Of a stretch of 64,000 nucleotides of DNA, positions 33,840 through 43,064 are shown piece by piece. The DNA is taken from the NCBI RefSeq assembly GCF_000380985.1, contig NZ_KB905708.1, positions 1 to 64,000 of the forward strand, read 5' to 3'. Below the pieces are notes generated by a model that saw only the letters and a program-made list of their open reading frames with translations, made no database searches and was not told where the DNA came from. The DNA comes from Proteiniphilum acetatigenes DSM 18083. GTDB taxonomy: Bacteria; Bacteroidota; Bacteroidia; Bacteroidales; Dysgonomonadaceae. A program made the translations under genes and the position numbers. Within the stretch, counting starts at the first letter, position 1; the number at the start of each line of letters is the position of its first letter.

Positions 33840-34621
33840 TGATGAGGAAAATAAATTGTGTTATCATCGATGATGAACCCCCGGCTTCTGATATTTTAAA
33901 ATACTATATAGACAAGACTCCGAATTTTGAAGTAACAGAAATATATTATGATCCGATAAAAGCTTTGGAAGGATTAAGGGGTAAAAAAGTGGATGTGATT
34001 TTTTGTGATGTGGAAATGCCTGATATTAACGGGCTTCAGTTGCTTGAGTCCCTTTGTTTAGACCGGAATAAAAATACTCTGGTGGTTATAATCTCGGCTC
34101 ATGCCAAATATGCGATTGATGGGTTTGACATCAATGCTATCGATTATTTACTAAAACCGGTATCTTTTGCCAGATTTCTAAAATCTACACAAAAAATACT
34201 GGACTACTTAAAGGATCAAAATTCGAAAGATATAGATACAGGCACTGAAGAACAGATGCCATTAACGGAATCGTCAAAAGATTATATCTTCATAAAATCG
34301 AAAGGTAAATTACTTAAAATAAACTATACTGAAATTCTTTACATTGAATCTATCGGTGATTATGTGAAAATTTACCTTGAAAACTCCAAATCTATTGTGA
34401 TTATGGATAGCTTGAAGTACTTAGAAAAAACACTGCCTGACGACTTTTTTAAACGGATACATCGTTCCTATATAGTGGCCATATCACGAATAAGAGCCAT
34501 AGAATATAAAAAAGTCATTATTGGAGAAAATTTATCGTTGCCCATAAGTAACTCATATTATAATGCCTTGTATGACAGTCTGGTGTCTAATCATATCGTG
34601 AGATCAATAAGTGAACGATAA
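33839..34621 (+). CDS. LytTR-type response regulator
   Basis: 260 aa. Receiver domain with acidic pocket IIDDEPPA and phospho-acceptor in IFCDVEMPDINGLQLLE, conserved Lys in YLLKPVSF. Residues about 150-250 form a LytTR DNA-binding domain (IFIKSKGKLLKINYTEILYI, DDFFKRIHRSYIVAI). It pairs with the upstream kinase. Likely targets are the neighbouring outer-membrane genes, by location only. Confidence 0.9.
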   Translation: MMRKINCVIIDDEPPASDILKYYIDKTPNFEVTEIYYDPIKALEGLRGKKVDVIFCDVEMPDINGLQLLESLCLDRNKNTLVVIISAHAKYAIDGFDINAIDYLLKPVSFARFLKSTQKILDYLKDQNSKDIDTGTEEQMPLTESSKDYIFIKSKGKLLKINYTEILYIESIGDYVKIYLENSKSIVIMDSLKYLEKTLPDDFFKRIHRSYIVAISRIRAIEYKKVIIGENLSLPISNSYYNALYDSLVSNHIVRSISER

Positions 34622-34679
34622 AGGATATCAAAACTGCTGAATTTGCAATGTGAATTACGAAAATAAGATATCTCAGAAT

Positions 34680-35933
34680 TTATATCTCTTTCTTTCTCCT
34701 GGTTTCAATATTTGGAAGAAAAGCCGTTATTATTCCGATTAAGGGTAAATAAGCACAAATATTGAACACAAATTCAATGCTTGTTTTATCTGCAAGCCAG
34801 CCAAAGAAAGCCGAGGCAATACCTGCTATGCCGAAGGCAAAGCCAAAAAACAGGCCGGCAATCATACCCACCTTTCCCGGAACAAGATCGGTCGCATATA
34901 CCAGTATGGCAGAAAATGCAGAGGAAAGGATTAAGCCTACAAACACGGCCAGGACGACGGTAGCCCAAAGACCGACATGAGGCATAAAAAGGGCAAAGGG
35001 AGCGGCTCCGAGTATGGAAAACCAGATAATATATTTTCTGCCGAATCGGTCTCCTAAAGGTCCCCCCGCAATTGTTCCGGCAGCCACCGCAGCAAGGAAG
35101 GTAAATAAGTATAACTGCGAGTGCTGAACGGAAACATTAAATTTTTCAATCAGGAAAAATGTGAAATAACTCGTCATACTTGCCATATAAAAGTACTTGG
35201 AAAAAATGAGGAAAAGCAGTATGATTAATGAACCAATTACCTTCTTTCGCGGCAATGTATTGGCTTTTTCTGCCTGTATCCTGCCATGAGCTGTCAGTTT
35301 TATATGCAAGTGTGCCTGATACCATCTCCCAACCCTGAAGAGAATAAGGATAGCCAGTAGAGCCGCCAGGGTAAACCATATAATAGCAGGTTGTCCGAAA
35401 GGTATGACAATCAATGCCGCTAAAAGCGGCCCCATAGCACTTCCGAAATTTCCTCCTACCTGAAAAATTGATTGTGCAAGCCCTTTCCTTCCGCCTGACG
35501 CTAATTGTGCCACTTTCGAAGATTCCGGATGAAATACCGAAGAACCTATACCTACAAGAGTAACTGCCAGAAGAAAAGCGTAAAAATCCGAGGCGACCGA
35601 CAAGACGATAAGTCCTGTCAATGTAAAACTCATTCCGATGGAAAGGGAGAATGGCTTTGGATGCTTGTCCGTATAAAAACCGATAAAGGGTTGTAATACT
35701 GAGGAAGCAAATTGAAATGTAAGGGTTATTATGCCTATCTGTGTGAATGAAAAATTAAATTTCTCTTTAATAATGGGATATACGGCAGGAATGACCGACT
35801 GCATCATATCATTGAGTAAGTGGGCAAAGCTGATCGTGAATAAGATTGTATAAATCGTTTTTTGATCGATCACTTTTGACTGTACTCTGTTTTTTTGCTG
35901 TGGTTCTTCTTCCGTTTTAGTTGATGGATCCAT
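34680..35933 (-). CDS. fsr: MFS exporter, fosmidomycin-resistance (Fsr) type
   Basis: 417 aa with 12 predicted membrane segments. The start IYTILFTISFAHLLNDMMQSVIPAVYP and GSSVFHPESSKVAQLASGGRKG are characteristic of Fsr-type drug exporters. Cytoplasmic N-terminus is charged and extended (about 20 residues). Substrate not determinable from sequence. Convergent with the LytTR regulator and divergent from the dehydrogenase operon. Confidence 0.8.
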   Translation of the reverse strand: MDPSTKTEEEPQQKNRVQSKVIDQKTIYTILFTISFAHLLNDMMQSVIPAVYPIIKEKFNFSFTQIGIITLTFQFASSVLQPFIGFYTDKHPKPFSLSIGMSFTLTGLIVLSVASDFYAFLLAVTLVGIGSSVFHPESSKVAQLASGGRKGLAQSIFQVGGNFGSAMGPLLAALIVIPFGQPAIIWFTLAALLAILILFRVGRWYQAHLHIKLTAHGRIQAEKANTLPRKKVIGSLIILLFLIFSKYFYMASMTSYFTFFLIEKFNVSVQHSQLYLFTFLAAVAAGTIAGGPLGDRFGRKYIIWFSILGAAPFALFMPHVGLWATVVLAVFVGLILSSAFSAILVYATDLVPGKVGMIAGLFFGFAFGIAGIASAFFGWLADKTSIEFVFNICAYLPLIGIITAFLPNIETRRKKEI

Positions 35934-36439
35934 TGGACTATTTTGTTATTCTTTCAGTCGCATTCCGTTTTTTACCTGTTGAATAAGAATCGGGAATGAG
36001 GGTGCAAAATTAATAATATTAAAATGAAACCGCTACACGGAATCATAACTGTTTTATGAACAGGGCAACTGCCGCTAAAATAATATCGGAAGTGATAACC
36101 GCAGTCAAGGTTTGTTTGAGTCACCTACCTGTCTTTTTATCCGTTTGTAAGTATTTTTTAGACCCGTTTGCGCCTCTTTTAAGAACTATTTATTGATCGG
36201 ACTGTTATATTCACAGCATAGGGTTATTTAAAATTCACAGCGAAGTGTTATTTAAATATGTTCGATTTCATCAGTCGTTTTCAATTTTATTTAAACAGCA
36301 TTATTTCTGAGCTCAACAAAGGCAAAACTTGTTTTGACTATGTATTCGCTTATCGAAATAATTCTCGCTATGGTATAGCCCGGACAAGTTCGATCTATAC
36401 TTATTTAGCTTAACAAAAACGTTCAAAACAGACAGATAA
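35934..36439. promoter_or_regulatory. Upstream region of the 2-oxoacid dehydrogenase operon with tandem 24-bp repeats
   Basis: No gene. Two adjacent 24-base direct repeats (36209-36232 and 36233-36256) begin ATTCACAGC and end TTATTTAAA, differing at three positions. Further on, CAAAAC-TT-GTTTTG (near 36323-36336) is an inverted repeat, and CTATACTTATTTAGCTTAAC (from 36395) recurs near 51887. A canonical TAnnTTTG box was not found. Confidence 0.5.
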
Positions 36440-37549
36440 ATGATCCAAAATGATTTACCTGCGATTTTTCGTGACTTCAACCCAATAGAAGATAAAATGT
36501 TGCAAGTCATCGACAATGAGGGCAATGTGGTGAATAAAAAGTTGATGCCCGTGTTGGATGACGAAACGGTCATAGAGGCATATAAACAGATGTTATATGA
36601 GCGGATAGCCGATGAGATGGCTGTTTCCTATCAACGTCAGGGACGGATGTATACCTATACCCCAAATATAGGGCAGGAGGCCATCCATATTGCTGCCGGA
36701 ATGAATATCCGTGAGGAGGACTGGCTGGTACCCGCGTTTCGTGAAATGGGCACCCTGTTGGCAAAAGGGGTTACCATGAAAGAGATGTTCCTGTTTTACC
36801 TCGGGAATGAACATGGCGGCAGTTTCAAGAATGTCCGCCATGTGTTGCCTATAGCCATCTCTATCGGGACACAGTTTCACCATGCCACCGGTATTGGCTA
36901 TTCTGTCAAATATCAGAAAAAAGATGAGGTGGTGTATACTTTTATCGGTGATGGGGGTACTTCAGAAGGTGATTTCAGTGAAGGATTGAATTTTGCGGGA
37001 GTATGGCAGGTTCCGGTGGTTTTCACCATACAGAACAATCAGTATGCTATCTCCGTTCCGGTGAAGTTACAGACCAATTCGATCAACCTGGCCGTGAAGT
37101 CGGTCGCTTTTGGTATTCCGGGAATAAAGGTGGACGGAAACGACTTTTTTGCCATGTACCTCGCCTATAAAACGGCTTCCGAGTATGCCCGTGCGGGGAA
37201 AGGCGCCGTGCTGATCGAAGCATTCACTTACCGTCGCGGTGCACATACCACCTCCGATGATCCCTCAAAATACCGGGGGAAGGATGAGGAAACGAGGTGG
37301 GGACTGACCGATCCGCTGATCCGTCTGCAGCGTTATATGCAGAGTAAAGGGATATGGAATATCGATGAAGAAAAACTCATCTCAGCGTATAAGTCGGAGA
37401 TTGATGCCCAGTTTGTGGAAGCGGAGAATAATAAATCCTATCCATGGGAGGATATATTCGGACATATGTACACCGATATGCCGGACGAATTAAAGAGACA
37501 AAAGATGGAGTACGAACAATTCTTAAGCTGGAAGGAGAACAGAAGATGA
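36440..37549 (+). CDS. 2-oxoacid dehydrogenase E1 component, alpha subunit
   Basis: 369 aa. Thiamine diphosphate-binding motif GDGGTSEGDFSEGLNFAGVW ending with NNQYAISVP; substrate-side sequence RQGRMYTYTPNIGQEA and phosphorylation-loop-like YRRGAHTTSDDPSKYRG. It decarboxylates a 2-oxoacid (pyruvate or branched-chain) together with the beta subunit. The stop overlaps the beta start by ATGA. Which acid is used cannot be told from sequence alone; branched-chain acids are as likely as pyruvate. Confidence 0.88.
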   Translation: MIQNDLPAIFRDFNPIEDKMLQVIDNEGNVVNKKLMPVLDDETVIEAYKQMLYERIADEMAVSYQRQGRMYTYTPNIGQEAIHIAAGMNIREEDWLVPAFREMGTLLAKGVTMKEMFLFYLGNEHGGSFKNVRHVLPIAISIGTQFHHATGIGYSVKYQKKDEVVYTFIGDGGTSEGDFSEGLNFAGVWQVPVVFTIQNNQYAISVPVKLQTNSINLAVKSVAFGIPGIKVDGNDFFAMYLAYKTASEYARAGKGAVLIEAFTYRRGAHTTSDDPSKYRGKDEETRWGLTDPLIRLQRYMQSKGIWNIDEEKLISAYKSEIDAQFVEAENNKSYPWEDIFGHMYTDMPDELKRQKMEYEQFLSWKENRR

Positions 37550-38523
37550 GCGTAATGACAATGGTGAAAGCGATAAACAATGCGCTCGATATAAAACTGA
37601 ATGAAGATAAGAGTATTGTCATCTACGGTGAAGACGTAGGTGTGGAAGGTGGCGTCTTTCGTGTGACCGAAGGGTTGCAGCAGAAATACGGCGCCGATCG
37701 GGTGTTCGATTCCCCGCTGGCGGAGTCGGGTATTGTAGGTACAGCATTAGGTATGGCTGTGTCGGGACTCAGACCGATTGTGGAACTGCAATTCGAAGGT
37801 TTTACCTTTCCTGCGTTTAACCAGATACTGTCTAACGTATCCCGTATGCAGAACCGTTCCCGCGGAAAATATGCAGTTCCTTTGGTGATCCGTTTTCCCT
37901 ACGGGGGCGGTGTGAATGCACTGGAACATCACTCCGACAGCCCCGAGGCCCTCTTTGCGCATATACCGGGACTCAAAGTGGTGATCCCATCCACTCCGCA
38001 TGATGCGAAAGGATTGATGATCTCGGCTATTGAGAGCAATGACCCCGTTATCTTTATGGAACCGAAACGGGTTTACCGTGCCATCAAACAGGAGGTGTCG
38101 GAAGAGAAATTTGCCCTTCCTCTCGGCAAGGCCAGAGTAGTGCAGGAAGGAACGGATATCACAGTGGTGGCTTTTGGCGCCATGATCCGTGAATGTCAGA
38201 AAGCAATTGCGATGGCACGCGAAGCCGGCATTTCGGTCGAGCTGATCGATCTGAGGTCCATTTATCCTATCGACCGGGAGACCATCCGCAATTCCGTACG
38301 TAAAACGGGACGGATGATCGTGGTGGCCGAAGCGCACGAGTCTTTCAGTGTGGGGTCGGAATTAATCGCCGTAGCCAACGAAGAAGCTTTCCTCTATCTG
38401 GAAGCGCCTCCGAGAAGAGTAATGGGATTCGATACCATTGTACCCTTGGCTCAGGGAGAAAAATATTATATTATTTCACCTGACCGTATTTTTTATGAAA
38501 TCGAGAAAAGCGTTAAATTCTAA
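37546..38523 (+). CDS. 2-oxoacid dehydrogenase E1 component, beta subunit
   Basis: 325 aa from the ATG that overlaps the alpha stop. Typical sequences: VIYGEDVGVEGGVFRVTEGL, DSPLAESGIVGTALGMAVSG, FPYGGGVNALEHHSDSPEAL and the C-terminal transketolase fold GRMIVVAEAHESFSVGSELI. Forms the alpha2-beta2 E1 with the preceding gene. Cytoplasmic. Confidence 0.9.
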   Translation: MSVMTMVKAINNALDIKLNEDKSIVIYGEDVGVEGGVFRVTEGLQQKYGADRVFDSPLAESGIVGTALGMAVSGLRPIVELQFEGFTFPAFNQILSNVSRMQNRSRGKYAVPLVIRFPYGGGVNALEHHSDSPEALFAHIPGLKVVIPSTPHDAKGLMISAIESNDPVIFMEPKRVYRAIKQEVSEEKFALPLGKARVVQEGTDITVVAFGAMIRECQKAIAMAREAGISVELIDLRSIYPIDRETIRNSVRKTGRMIVVAEAHESFSVGSELIAVANEEAFLYLEAPPRRVMGFDTIVPLAQGEKYYIISPDRIFYEIEKSVKF

Positions 38524-38571
38524 AAAAAATCAAGAAGTCAAGAAATTTAGAATTGAAAATCGACGAAGTCA

Positions 38572-38608
38572 AATCTTGAATTTTAAATCTTGAATCTTGA
38601 ATTTTAAA
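38572..38608 (+). repeat. Two 16-base direct repeats before the E2 gene
   Basis: AATCTTGAATTTTAAA at 38572-38587 and 38593-38608, with a partial further copy between. They fill the 96-base gap between E1 beta and E2. Probably low-complexity spacer; no function assigned. Confidence 0.5.
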
Positions 38609-38619
38609 TTTTTAATCGT

Positions 38620-39948
38620 ATGAGGTTTGTATTTAATTTCCCCGATTTAGGCGAAGGACTGGAAGAAGGAACCATATTGGAATGGTTTGTATCTGAAGGT
38701 GATAGTGTGAAAGTAGGCGATTCTCTCGTGCAGATGGAGACAGACAAGGTGGTAGCTGATATCCCTTCGCCGAGAAGCGGAACTATTGCCGCACGTTATG
38801 GTAATGTGGGAGATATAATCCAGGTCGGTTCCCCGTTAGTAGAGATTGAAATAGAGAGCACAGGAGAAAGTGCGGGAAATAAGGAAAAGGTTCAGGAAAG
38901 TGCTGTTACAGAAAAACAGGCAGTCGTGGAAGCAGGAGTGCCTGTCCAGGCCATTTCGGAATCGGAAGATGGCGCAGCGGTGGTAGGCACTATGGAATTG
39001 GCCGGTGAAGGCTCTTTATTGGCTGCAAGCGATGAAGGATCTTCCGAAACGGGGAGATCGGGCGCGGGGGTACGGAAAGTGCTTGCAACACCGGTTGCAC
39101 GCGCCATGGCAAAAGAGATGGGTATCGATATCAATAATGTACCCGGCAGTGGCCCTTCGGGAAGGGTGAAGAAAGAGGATATCCTGAATTTCAAATCACC
39201 ATCAGCAGAGACAGGTGACAGAACAGATACTTTTACAGCCGGGATAGAGGATGTAACTTACAAGCCGCTTACTCAAATAAGGAAGACCATTGCAAAGAAT
39301 ATGCTTCACTCCAAACATAACGCGGCACATATGTCGGTTTTTGAAGAAGTGGAGATATCCGTATTGAAGGAGGTAGTCACGAAATACAAGCCAAAATTTG
39401 CCGGCAAAGATGTAAAACTAACCTATCTTTCCTTTGTCGTGAAGGCTGTAGCGCAGGCATTGAAACAACATCCCCAGCTCAATTCCCAAATCGATACCGA
39501 AAATAACCGGATGATCTTCCGCAACCGCTATCATATCGCGATTGCAGTGGATGCACCCGACGGATTGGTGGCACCCGTAATCCGGGATGCTGATCGTTTA
39601 TCTATTTTCGAGATAGCGAAAAAGATAGGAGAGCTGGCCCAAAAGGCGCGGGAGAGAAAACTGGCACTGGAGGATATGAAAGAGGGCTCTTTCACTATTA
39701 CCAGTTTCGGTTCCATCGGCGGTATCTTTGCTACCCCGGTAATCAATTACCCGCAAGCCGGTATCCTGGGTATCGGGCGTATCCTGAAAACGCCTATCGT
39801 GAAAGATGATGAAATTGTCATAGGCAATATCATGCCGGTATCGCTTACGGTCGACCACCGCATTGTAGACGGTGGGGAAACCACACGCTTTGTCAAGAGG
39901 GTGATGGACTACCTTTCCGATCCAGTCTCATTATTAATGGACGACTAA
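38620..39948 (+). CDS. 2-oxoacid dehydrogenase E2 component, dihydrolipoamide acyltransferase
   Basis: 442 aa. Lipoyl domain 1-80 with lipoylated Lys in QMETDKVVADIPSP; acidic/Ala-rich linker; E3-binding domain about 145-185 (ATPVARAMAKEMGIDINNVP); catalytic domain from about 210 with the active-site motif DHRIVDGGETTRF. Core of the complex, transferring acyl groups to CoA. The E3 dihydrolipoamide dehydrogenase is not in the window, so it is probably shared and encoded elsewhere. Confidence 0.9.
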   Translation: MRFVFNFPDLGEGLEEGTILEWFVSEGDSVKVGDSLVQMETDKVVADIPSPRSGTIAARYGNVGDIIQVGSPLVEIEIESTGESAGNKEKVQESAVTEKQAVVEAGVPVQAISESEDGAAVVGTMELAGEGSLLAASDEGSSETGRSGAGVRKVLATPVARAMAKEMGIDINNVPGSGPSGRVKKEDILNFKSPSAETGDRTDTFTAGIEDVTYKPLTQIRKTIAKNMLHSKHNAAHMSVFEEVEISVLKEVVTKYKPKFAGKDVKLTYLSFVVKAVAQALKQHPQLNSQIDTENNRMIFRNRYHIAIAVDAPDGLVAPVIRDADRLSIFEIAKKIGELAQKARERKLALEDMKEGSFTITSFGSIGGIFATPVINYPQAGILGIGRILKTPIVKDDEIVIGNIMPVSLTVDHRIVDGGETTRFVKRVMDYLSDPVSLLMDD

Positions 39949-39972
39949 ATACACGAAATAGTTCAAGTGTGC

Positions 39973-40003
39973 TTGATTTTTCTCCCGGCTTTTGTTATAT
40001 TTG
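39973..40003 (+). promoter_or_regulatory. Promoter of the ROK kinase gene
   Basis: TTG (39973-39975), 20-base spacer TTTTTCTCCCGGCTTTTG-rich, TATATTTG (39996-40003). The -33 region sits in an inverted repeat (TCAAG-TGTG-CTTGA). Closely related modules lie in front of the esterase gene at 43195-43310. Transcription should start near 40010, which favours the ATG at 40031. Confidence 0.65.
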
Positions 40004-40030
40004 TATATAAAATTAAAATATAGCAAATAT

Positions 40031-40864
40031 ATGGAAAACATTCTTGGTATTGATATTGGAGGTACTTCCATTGTAGGAGGCCGGATTGAAGGTGATATTA
40101 TAGTTGAACAGATTACCGTGGACACTTGCGCTCAGGAGGGAGGCGATAAAACGTTGAATATCCTGAAAGAACTCATCCGGCAGCTAAAGACTACCGATAC
40201 CAGGGCGATTGGAATAGGTGTGCCGAGTGTGGTGGACAGAGAGAAGGGAATCGTTTATAATGTACAGAATATAAAAAATTGGGATGAAGTACATCTGAAA
40301 TCACTGCTTGAGGCAGAATTTGAATTGCCGGTTCATATTGACAATGATGCCAACTGTTTTGCCTATGGAGAGAAAATCTATGGTAAAGGCAAGGAATTTC
40401 AAAATTTTGTGGGTATTACGTTAGGGACAGGTGTAGGGGGTGGCATCATTCAGGATAATCATCTGTTATTCGATTCCAACTGCGGTTCCGGAGAGTTTGG
40501 AGAAATACCCTACCTTGATTCGATCCTTGAAGAATATTGCGGAAGTCGTTTTTTTACCCGGACGGCAGGCCGTTCAGGATACGAAATTGCATTAAAAGCA
40601 CGCGAAGGCGACAGAGACTCAATCGCAATATATAGCCAATACGGAAAACATATCTCTATGCTGGTGAAGGTGATACTCTTGATCCTTGACCCACAGGCCA
40701 TTATTTTCGGAGGTTCCATATCTAAATCATTTGACCTCTTTAAAGACTCAATGTATGAGAATCTCAAAGATTTCCCTTATCCTAAGTCGGTAGCTAAAAT
40801 TCAGATCCTGACTTCCGATCTCCACAATATCGGCATTCTCGGAGCAGGCGCTTTATGTGTATAA
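40031..40864 (+). CDS. ROK-family sugar kinase
   Basis: 277 aa from ATG 40031, placed by the promoter. ATP-phosphate motif ILGIDIGGTSIVGG, IGVPSVVDREKGIV, catalytic Asp in HIDNDANCFAYGE and VGITLGTGVGGGII. The canonical zinc-binding cysteine cluster is replaced by GSGEFGEIPYLDSILEEYCG. It lacks a helix-turn-helix, so it is a kinase (glucokinase or another hexose/N-acetyl sugar kinase) rather than a repressor. Confidence 0.85.
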   Translation: MENILGIDIGGTSIVGGRIEGDIIVEQITVDTCAQEGGDKTLNILKELIRQLKTTDTRAIGIGVPSVVDREKGIVYNVQNIKNWDEVHLKSLLEAEFELPVHIDNDANCFAYGEKIYGKGKEFQNFVGITLGTGVGGGIIQDNHLLFDSNCGSGEFGEIPYLDSILEEYCGSRFFTRTAGRSGYEIALKAREGDRDSIAIYSQYGKHISMLVKVILLILDPQAIIFGGSISKSFDLFKDSMYENLKDFPYPKSVAKIQILTSDLHNIGILGAGALCV

Positions 40865-41029
40865 TTACCAATATGGAGAAGTGACAACACTTTATGGTGT
40901 GAGTTTTGGGTGACACGACTGGTGCCCACATTTTTATAACAAAGGAACCGTACGATGGTTAGTCACAGGATGTCATAGTCACAATATTGTATTATATAAG
41001 TCGAATAACAAGATTTTGAATTAAAAAAG

Positions 41030-41641
41030 ATGTACATTATGACCCGATTTAGTATTTTATCATTAATTTTTATCATGTGCTGTTCGATATCAGCCCAGGA
41101 TATCAATTTGCCTGCACCCAACAAGACAGGAGGAAAACCCCTGATGCAGGCGTTGAACGAGAGAAAATCTATCCGGTCTTATCAGGATAAGGAGTTGACC
41201 TCTCAGCAACTGTCTGATCTGTTATGGGCCGCCAACGGGTTCAACCGTGACGACAAACGAACGGCACCGACAGCAAATAACCGTCAGGAACTGGAGTTGT
41301 ACGTAACAACAAAGAATGGAGTCTATTTTTATGATGCCCGTAACCATCTCCTGAAAGAGGTGAAAAAAGGCGATCAGCGTGCCCAGGCAGGCACTCAGGA
41401 TTTTGTCGCCCGGGCAGCACTCAATCTGATCTTTGTTTCCGATATGGAAAAAGCATCAAGCAGGGAATATGCCTATACCAACTGTGGATTTGTAGCGCAA
41501 AACGTTTATTTGTATTGCGCATCCGAGGGGTTAGGGGCCGTTGTCCGCGGCTCGTTTGATAAGGACAAATTAAGCGAACTGCTCAAGTTGAATTCCAATC
41601 AACAGGTTTTATTGACGCAATCGGTCGGATATCCTGATTGA
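41030..41641 (+). CDS. Exported nitroreductase-family protein, SagB type
   Basis: 203 aa. Signal peptide ending near CSISAQ, then LMQALNERKSIRSYQDKELT, LLWAANGFNRDDKRTAPTANN and the C-terminal GLGAVVRGSF of FMN-dependent nitroreductases in the SagB/ThcOx branch. Export by a Sec-type signal is unusual for a flavoenzyme but common in this Bacteroidetes subgroup. Substrate unknown. Its stop is 4 bases from the stop of the convergent esterase. Confidence 0.8.
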   Translation: MYIMTRFSILSLIFIMCCSISAQDINLPAPNKTGGKPLMQALNERKSIRSYQDKELTSQQLSDLLWAANGFNRDDKRTAPTANNRQELELYVTTKNGVYFYDARNHLLKEVKKGDQRAQAGTQDFVARAALNLIFVSDMEKASSREYAYTNCGFVAQNVYLYCASEGLGAVVRGSFDKDKLSELLKLNSNQQVLLTQSVGYPD

Positions 41642-41645
41642 CCTG

Positions 41646-43064
41646 TTATTTCTCAAATGAATCTGTTCTGAACGGTACTACCGGAAGCTCACGTATTCCG
41701 GCGAGGTTCCCTGTCTGGAAGTTTTTGAAGCAATAACGGACAGCTACGGGTTGGTCAACCCCTTCGCGGTATACTTCCACTTTGCCATCGCGTACTATTG
41801 CTTGTGCGGGAAGGAACTGACCGTCTGCCGCAGCAATTTCGAACCCCTCTATACCGTCTGTCCGGTTGAAGCCTTCATTTGCATGATCGAAAGAGACGAT
41901 TACTTTTCCGTCACGGATTTCCATTGAATTGTACTCGGGTCCGTAGGCAGCTACCCGTTCATATCCATAGGTTTTGTTGAGGGCCATAAATGCAAGTCGC
42001 TTTCCTACATCAGTCTTATTGCGTGGGTGGATATTACGCAGTTCATAAGGTTCCACCAGATCGTTGGTGGAGATCATTCCGCTGTGAGGGATTAGTTTCT
42101 GTGCCTTAAACTGTGCTTCACGGAGGTAGGCAGCACCGGTATCATTGGCGTTCCCATATTCAAAGGGGGCGATTTCCACATAGTAGAAAGGAAGTTCGGG
42201 ATTATTCCATTGTGTGCGCCAGAGAGTCACCATATTGTGAAGACGTTCGGGATAAACCTGATGAGCGCCGACATTCGATTCACCCTGATACCAGATAAAA
42301 CCTTTTATCACGTAATTAGTGATCGGGTGTATCATGCCGTTGTACATCAATAGCGGACGGGCCATTGGATGTAGTTTATTGACTGCTTCTTCGTTCAAAT
42401 CCACATCGGGATAGGTCCTGAGGATTTCCCTGTTAGTCCACCCCTCTACTCTTGTACCACCCCATGAAGAAACGATAATCCCTACGGGCACATTCATCGA
42501 TTTGTGAAGTGTCTCGGCAAAGAAAAACGCCGTAGCACTGAAACCCGGTGAGTTAGCCGGATTACATACCTGCCAGCGTCCCTCCACGCTTTCGAGAGGT
42601 TCAAATGACGGTGTCTTGGGGATTGTGACAAACCGGATGGCCGGGTATTGACCGGAAAGGGCAATGGTTTCATTGGCATCCAGAATAGGATTGTTATTGA
42701 ACCCTTGAAGGGGCATCTCCATATTGCTTTGTCCTGATGCCAGCCATACTTCACCGATCAGGATATCCTTAAGCACCACCTCTTCACCATCGGAAATCGT
42801 GATAGTACGTGGGGTAAAACTTGCTTCGGGTGTCTCGATCACGGCGATCCAGTTACCTGTATTGTCTACTGTGACACGTACTGCGGTTTTGCTCCAACAA
42901 GGCTTGACTTCCACTGTTTTGCCCCGTTCAGCTTTTCCCCATATATTCACCCTGCTGTTTTGTTGCAGCACCATCCCGTCGCTCAGGATCTCAGGCAGTA
43001 CCGGTTTTCCGTATAAAACCAGACCGAGAGTAAGAAGTACCGGTAATAGAAAAAATCGTTTCAT
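41646..43064 (-). CDS. Sialate O-acetylesterase-like SGNH hydrolase
   Basis: 472 aa. Signal peptide 1-20. SGNH block I GQSNMEMPLQG with the nucleophile Ser, and WYQGESNVG later; a beta-rich N-terminal domain (KPVLPEILSDGMVLQQNSRV) is the family hallmark. Removes acetyl groups from sialic acids or other glycans in the periplasm. Expressed from one or two promoters at 43195-43294. Confidence 0.88.
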   Translation of the reverse strand: MKRFFLLPVLLTLGLVLYGKPVLPEILSDGMVLQQNSRVNIWGKAERGKTVEVKPCWSKTAVRVTVDNTGNWIAVIETPEASFTPRTITISDGEEVVLKDILIGEVWLASGQSNMEMPLQGFNNNPILDANETIALSGQYPAIRFVTIPKTPSFEPLESVEGRWQVCNPANSPGFSATAFFFAETLHKSMNVPVGIIVSSWGGTRVEGWTNREILRTYPDVDLNEEAVNKLHPMARPLLMYNGMIHPITNYVIKGFIWYQGESNVGAHQVYPERLHNMVTLWRTQWNNPELPFYYVEIAPFEYGNANDTGAAYLREAQFKAQKLIPHSGMISTNDLVEPYELRNIHPRNKTDVGKRLAFMALNKTYGYERVAAYGPEYNSMEIRDGKVIVSFDHANEGFNRTDGIEGFEIAAADGQFLPAQAIVRDGKVEVYREGVDQPVAVRYCFKNFQTGNLAGIRELPVVPFRTDSFEK

